Of a stretch of 64,000 bases of DNA, positions 62,768-64,000 are shown one piece after another. The position numbers and the translations under genes are program-made. This stretch comes from an uncultured Muribaculaceae bacterium (GTDB lineage Bacteria > Bacteroidota > Bacteroidia > Bacteroidales > Muribaculaceae). Positions within the stretch are counted from its first letter, which is position 1. Each line of letters begins with the position of its first letter. Under the pieces are notes generated by a model. It was not told the origin of the DNA. It was given only the letters and a program-made list of their open reading frames with translations, and did not search any database. The stretch spans positions 1 through 64,000 of the forward strand of contig CANCXM010000015.1 of assembly GCA_947381945.1 (NCBI GenBank), read 5' to 3'.

Positions 62768-63637
62768 TTACTGTCGGCATTCTTGACTTCGCTCTCCAAT
62801 TACCTTTTTAATCAGATGTCTGCGCAAACAGGAATCGGATATTTTTCGTGCGAAGAATTTTCCGGATGCCATGATGGCAGGTAAATCTGCCATAAGCAGG
62901 TTCTTCGGGTGCGGTTTAAACTCACTCCAGTCAATATATCTCTTATTGTCAGAAGATACCGGTAAACCGTAGCCGAGAAGAATAGTCTGCTTATAGAATT
63001 CATCAGGAATATGTGTGTAACGGCTTATCTTTCTTATTAATCGTCTATTGCTAATGAGGATTTCGACTGCCTCTTCTGTCAACGAAGCCCATTGCGATCC
63101 GTAAGCGGGTCTGACAAGAGGCTTCGGAAGATGTTTAAGGCGGTCGATCCTCAATTGCTTTTGTATCCACATATTGATTCTATTAAAAATCTCCGGAAGT
63201 GAACGAAGGAAACGGAAGTTATAGCGCGAATAACGCAAATACTGTTCAGTAGACAATACGGTATCAATATCCATGAAACTTTCGGTTTTCCCATCGAAAA
63301 AATCATGGATTTCATCAATCCCTAAAAGAGGCAAATCGTAGCCTGACAAAAGATGGTAATATCCATATTGACCGTGATCATACGCCAACTGGAGGGTATC
63401 AAGCTCAGCCTGAACCATAGCACAACTTCCCCATGAGACATCATGGCGTATAGATGATATGATAAGATTTGAATCAGAGACAACATTCTTGAATGCGTGA
63501 ATCGGAGCATCAGTCCATTTCTTATCAATATGCAAGTATATGTCATTCAGATGGAAATCAAGCACCCGAAGCAGCTCCAAGACAAATTCGGGATTTTCAT
63601 GTACCAACAATATGTATGCATGTCGCTGTTTATCCAT
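62768..63637 (-). CDS. GT14-like beta-1,6-N-acetylglucosaminyltransferase family protein
   Basis: The 289-residue cytoplasmic protein resembles core-2/I-branching enzymes: HAYILLVHENPEFVLELLR at the start, DVSWGSCAMVQAELDTLQLA, YYHLLSGYDLPLL and GSQWASLTEEAVEIL. Bacterial members typically add sugars to surface polysaccharides. The acceptor is unknown. It starts with ATG at 63637, because an upstream frame has no family match. The gene is AT-richer than the fructan PUL and convergent with it, so it may mark the edge of another region. Confidence 0.82.
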   Translation of the reverse strand: MDKQRHAYILLVHENPEFVLELLRVLDFHLNDIYLHIDKKWTDAPIHAFKNVVSDSNLIISSIRHDVSWGSCAMVQAELDTLQLAYDHGQYGYYHLLSGYDLPLLGIDEIHDFFDGKTESFMDIDTVLSTEQYLRYSRYNFRFLRSLPEIFNRINMWIQKQLRIDRLKHLPKPLVRPAYGSQWASLTEEAVEILISNRRLIRKISRYTHIPDEFYKQTILLGYGLPVSSDNKRYIDWSEFKPHPKNLLMADLPAIMASGKFFARKISDSCLRRHLIKKVIGERSQECRQ

Positions 63638-63774
63638 AGAATAGTAAACTTTTTGTTTTATGAAAGAATGCTGCATGTTCTTTTTTACATCCGGAATATT
63701 TTCAATGCTGTTAACTTAGACGAATTACTCAGATTCCGTATGCCATTGAAAACTAATATCAGCCTTAGGTAGCA

Positions 63775-64000
63775 TCACAAGCCAAAATAGCCACCTGTCT
63801 TTTTAGAGCCACGATATTCAATCACATTCAAATCCATCAAGATTTTCAACGATCGCATTATGGTTCTGAGACTTTTTCCAAATTCATCAGCCAAAGCGAC
63901 AGCGCTTATACCCGGTGAAGAAACGATACGGTTATATACCAATCTCTCATTCCCATTTATCGTGCCATTTATCGTGCCATTTATCGTGCCATTTATCGTG
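63775..64000 (-). CDS. C-terminal part of a winged-helix protein with GTIN repeats (cut by window edge)
   Basis: A minus-strand frame runs from beyond the right edge to TGA at 63775 and encodes at least 74 residues. The first part is a repeat of Gly-Thr-Ile-Asn. A winged-helix domain follows (NERLVYNRIVSSPGISAVAL, then ADEFGKSLRTIMRSLKILMD) and the end is YRGSKKTGGYFGL. Such C-termini with short repeats occur in AlbA_2/Schlafen-type ATP-binding regulators of Bacteroidales. The rest is outside the window, so the family is a guess. Confidence 0.7.
   Translation of the reverse strand, partial: TINGTINGTINGTINGNERLVYNRIVSSPGISAVALADEFGKSLRTIMRSLKILMDLNVIEYRGSKKTGGYFGL
63953..64000 (-). repeat. 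12-bp in-frame tandem repeat
   Basis: Four perfect copies of the 12-mer CCATTTATCGTG fill 63953-64000 and continue past the window edge. Each encodes Gly-Thr-Ile-Asn on the minus strand. Copy number changes would leave the frame intact. Confidence 0.85.

Noticed and set aside
63953..64000. CRISPR array at the right edge
   Set aside because: The repeats are 12 bp, contiguous without spacers and in frame with a protein.
1..64000. tRNA or rRNA genes
   Set aside because: No cloverleaf or rRNA-like sequence was recognised in any intergenic region; a covariance-model scan would be needed to be certain.

Overview
The window comes from a chromosome of the order Bacteroidales, most likely a gut commensal of the Muribaculaceae (S24-7) type. 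The evidence is two SusC/SusD-type polysaccharide utilisation loci (PULs), a hybrid two-component sensor, lipoproteins with acidic residues straight after the lipobox cysteine, and many promoters of the Bacteroidetes form TTTG-N19-21-TAnnTTTG. Family placement is inference; the order is well supported. No rRNA, tRNA, CRISPR array, transposase or prophage gene was seen.

Layout. (1) 1-9.7 kb, housekeeping, mostly minus strand: a gene start cut by the left edge, a bifunctional ppGpp synthetase/hydrolase, GDP-mannose pyrophosphorylase, a LolC/E-type permease, rbfA, serS, a YqeY-like protein, then metY divergent from an Lrp/AsnC regulator. (2) 9.7-10.5 kb: an AT-rich two-gene unit, a 52-residue protein plus a GNAT acetyltransferase, resembling a toxin-antitoxin module. 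(3) 10.6-17.4 kb: a complete histidine-degradation operon (FTCD fusion, long-type urocanase, HutH, HutI). (4) 17.4-19.2 kb: YraN and an orphan outer-membrane barrel protein bracketed by two related hairpins. (5) 19.2-43.3 kb: a large beta-mannan/glucomannan PUL, all minus strand. (6) 43.6-48.8 kb: sppA, lpxK, purine nucleoside phosphorylase, thiL. (7) 49.0-62.7 kb: a fructan PUL. (8) 62.7-64 kb: an AT-richer end with a GT14-like glycosyltransferase and a truncated gene carrying a 12-bp in-frame repeat.

How the PULs work (family knowledge plus inference). In the mannan PUL, surface lipoproteins (two glycan-binding proteins, SusD, a GH26 mannanase) bind and cut mannan and SusC imports oligosaccharides. 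Periplasmic GH26, GH5_7, a second GH5 and an acetyl esterase trim them, and a GPH-family symporter imports disaccharides. In the cytoplasm an AGE-family epimerase turns mannobiose into mannosylglucose, which a GH130 phosphorylase splits; a GH94 phosphorylase handles cellobiose. An AraC regulator sits at the head. The fructan PUL has a BT1754-like sensor-regulator, SusC/SusD, two GH32 enzymes that look periplasmic, an MFS sugar transporter and a fructokinase. It has no surface endo-enzyme and no third surface binding protein, which suggests short fructans or inulin rather than levan.

Non-coding structure is rich. There is a 47-bp perfect inverted repeat nested in a 247-bp palindrome at 22.2-22.5 kb, a dispersed 28-bp repeat in three copies, several very long gene-end hairpins, and a shared motif of about 23 bp upstream of the two fructan transcription units that is a good candidate sensor-regulator site.
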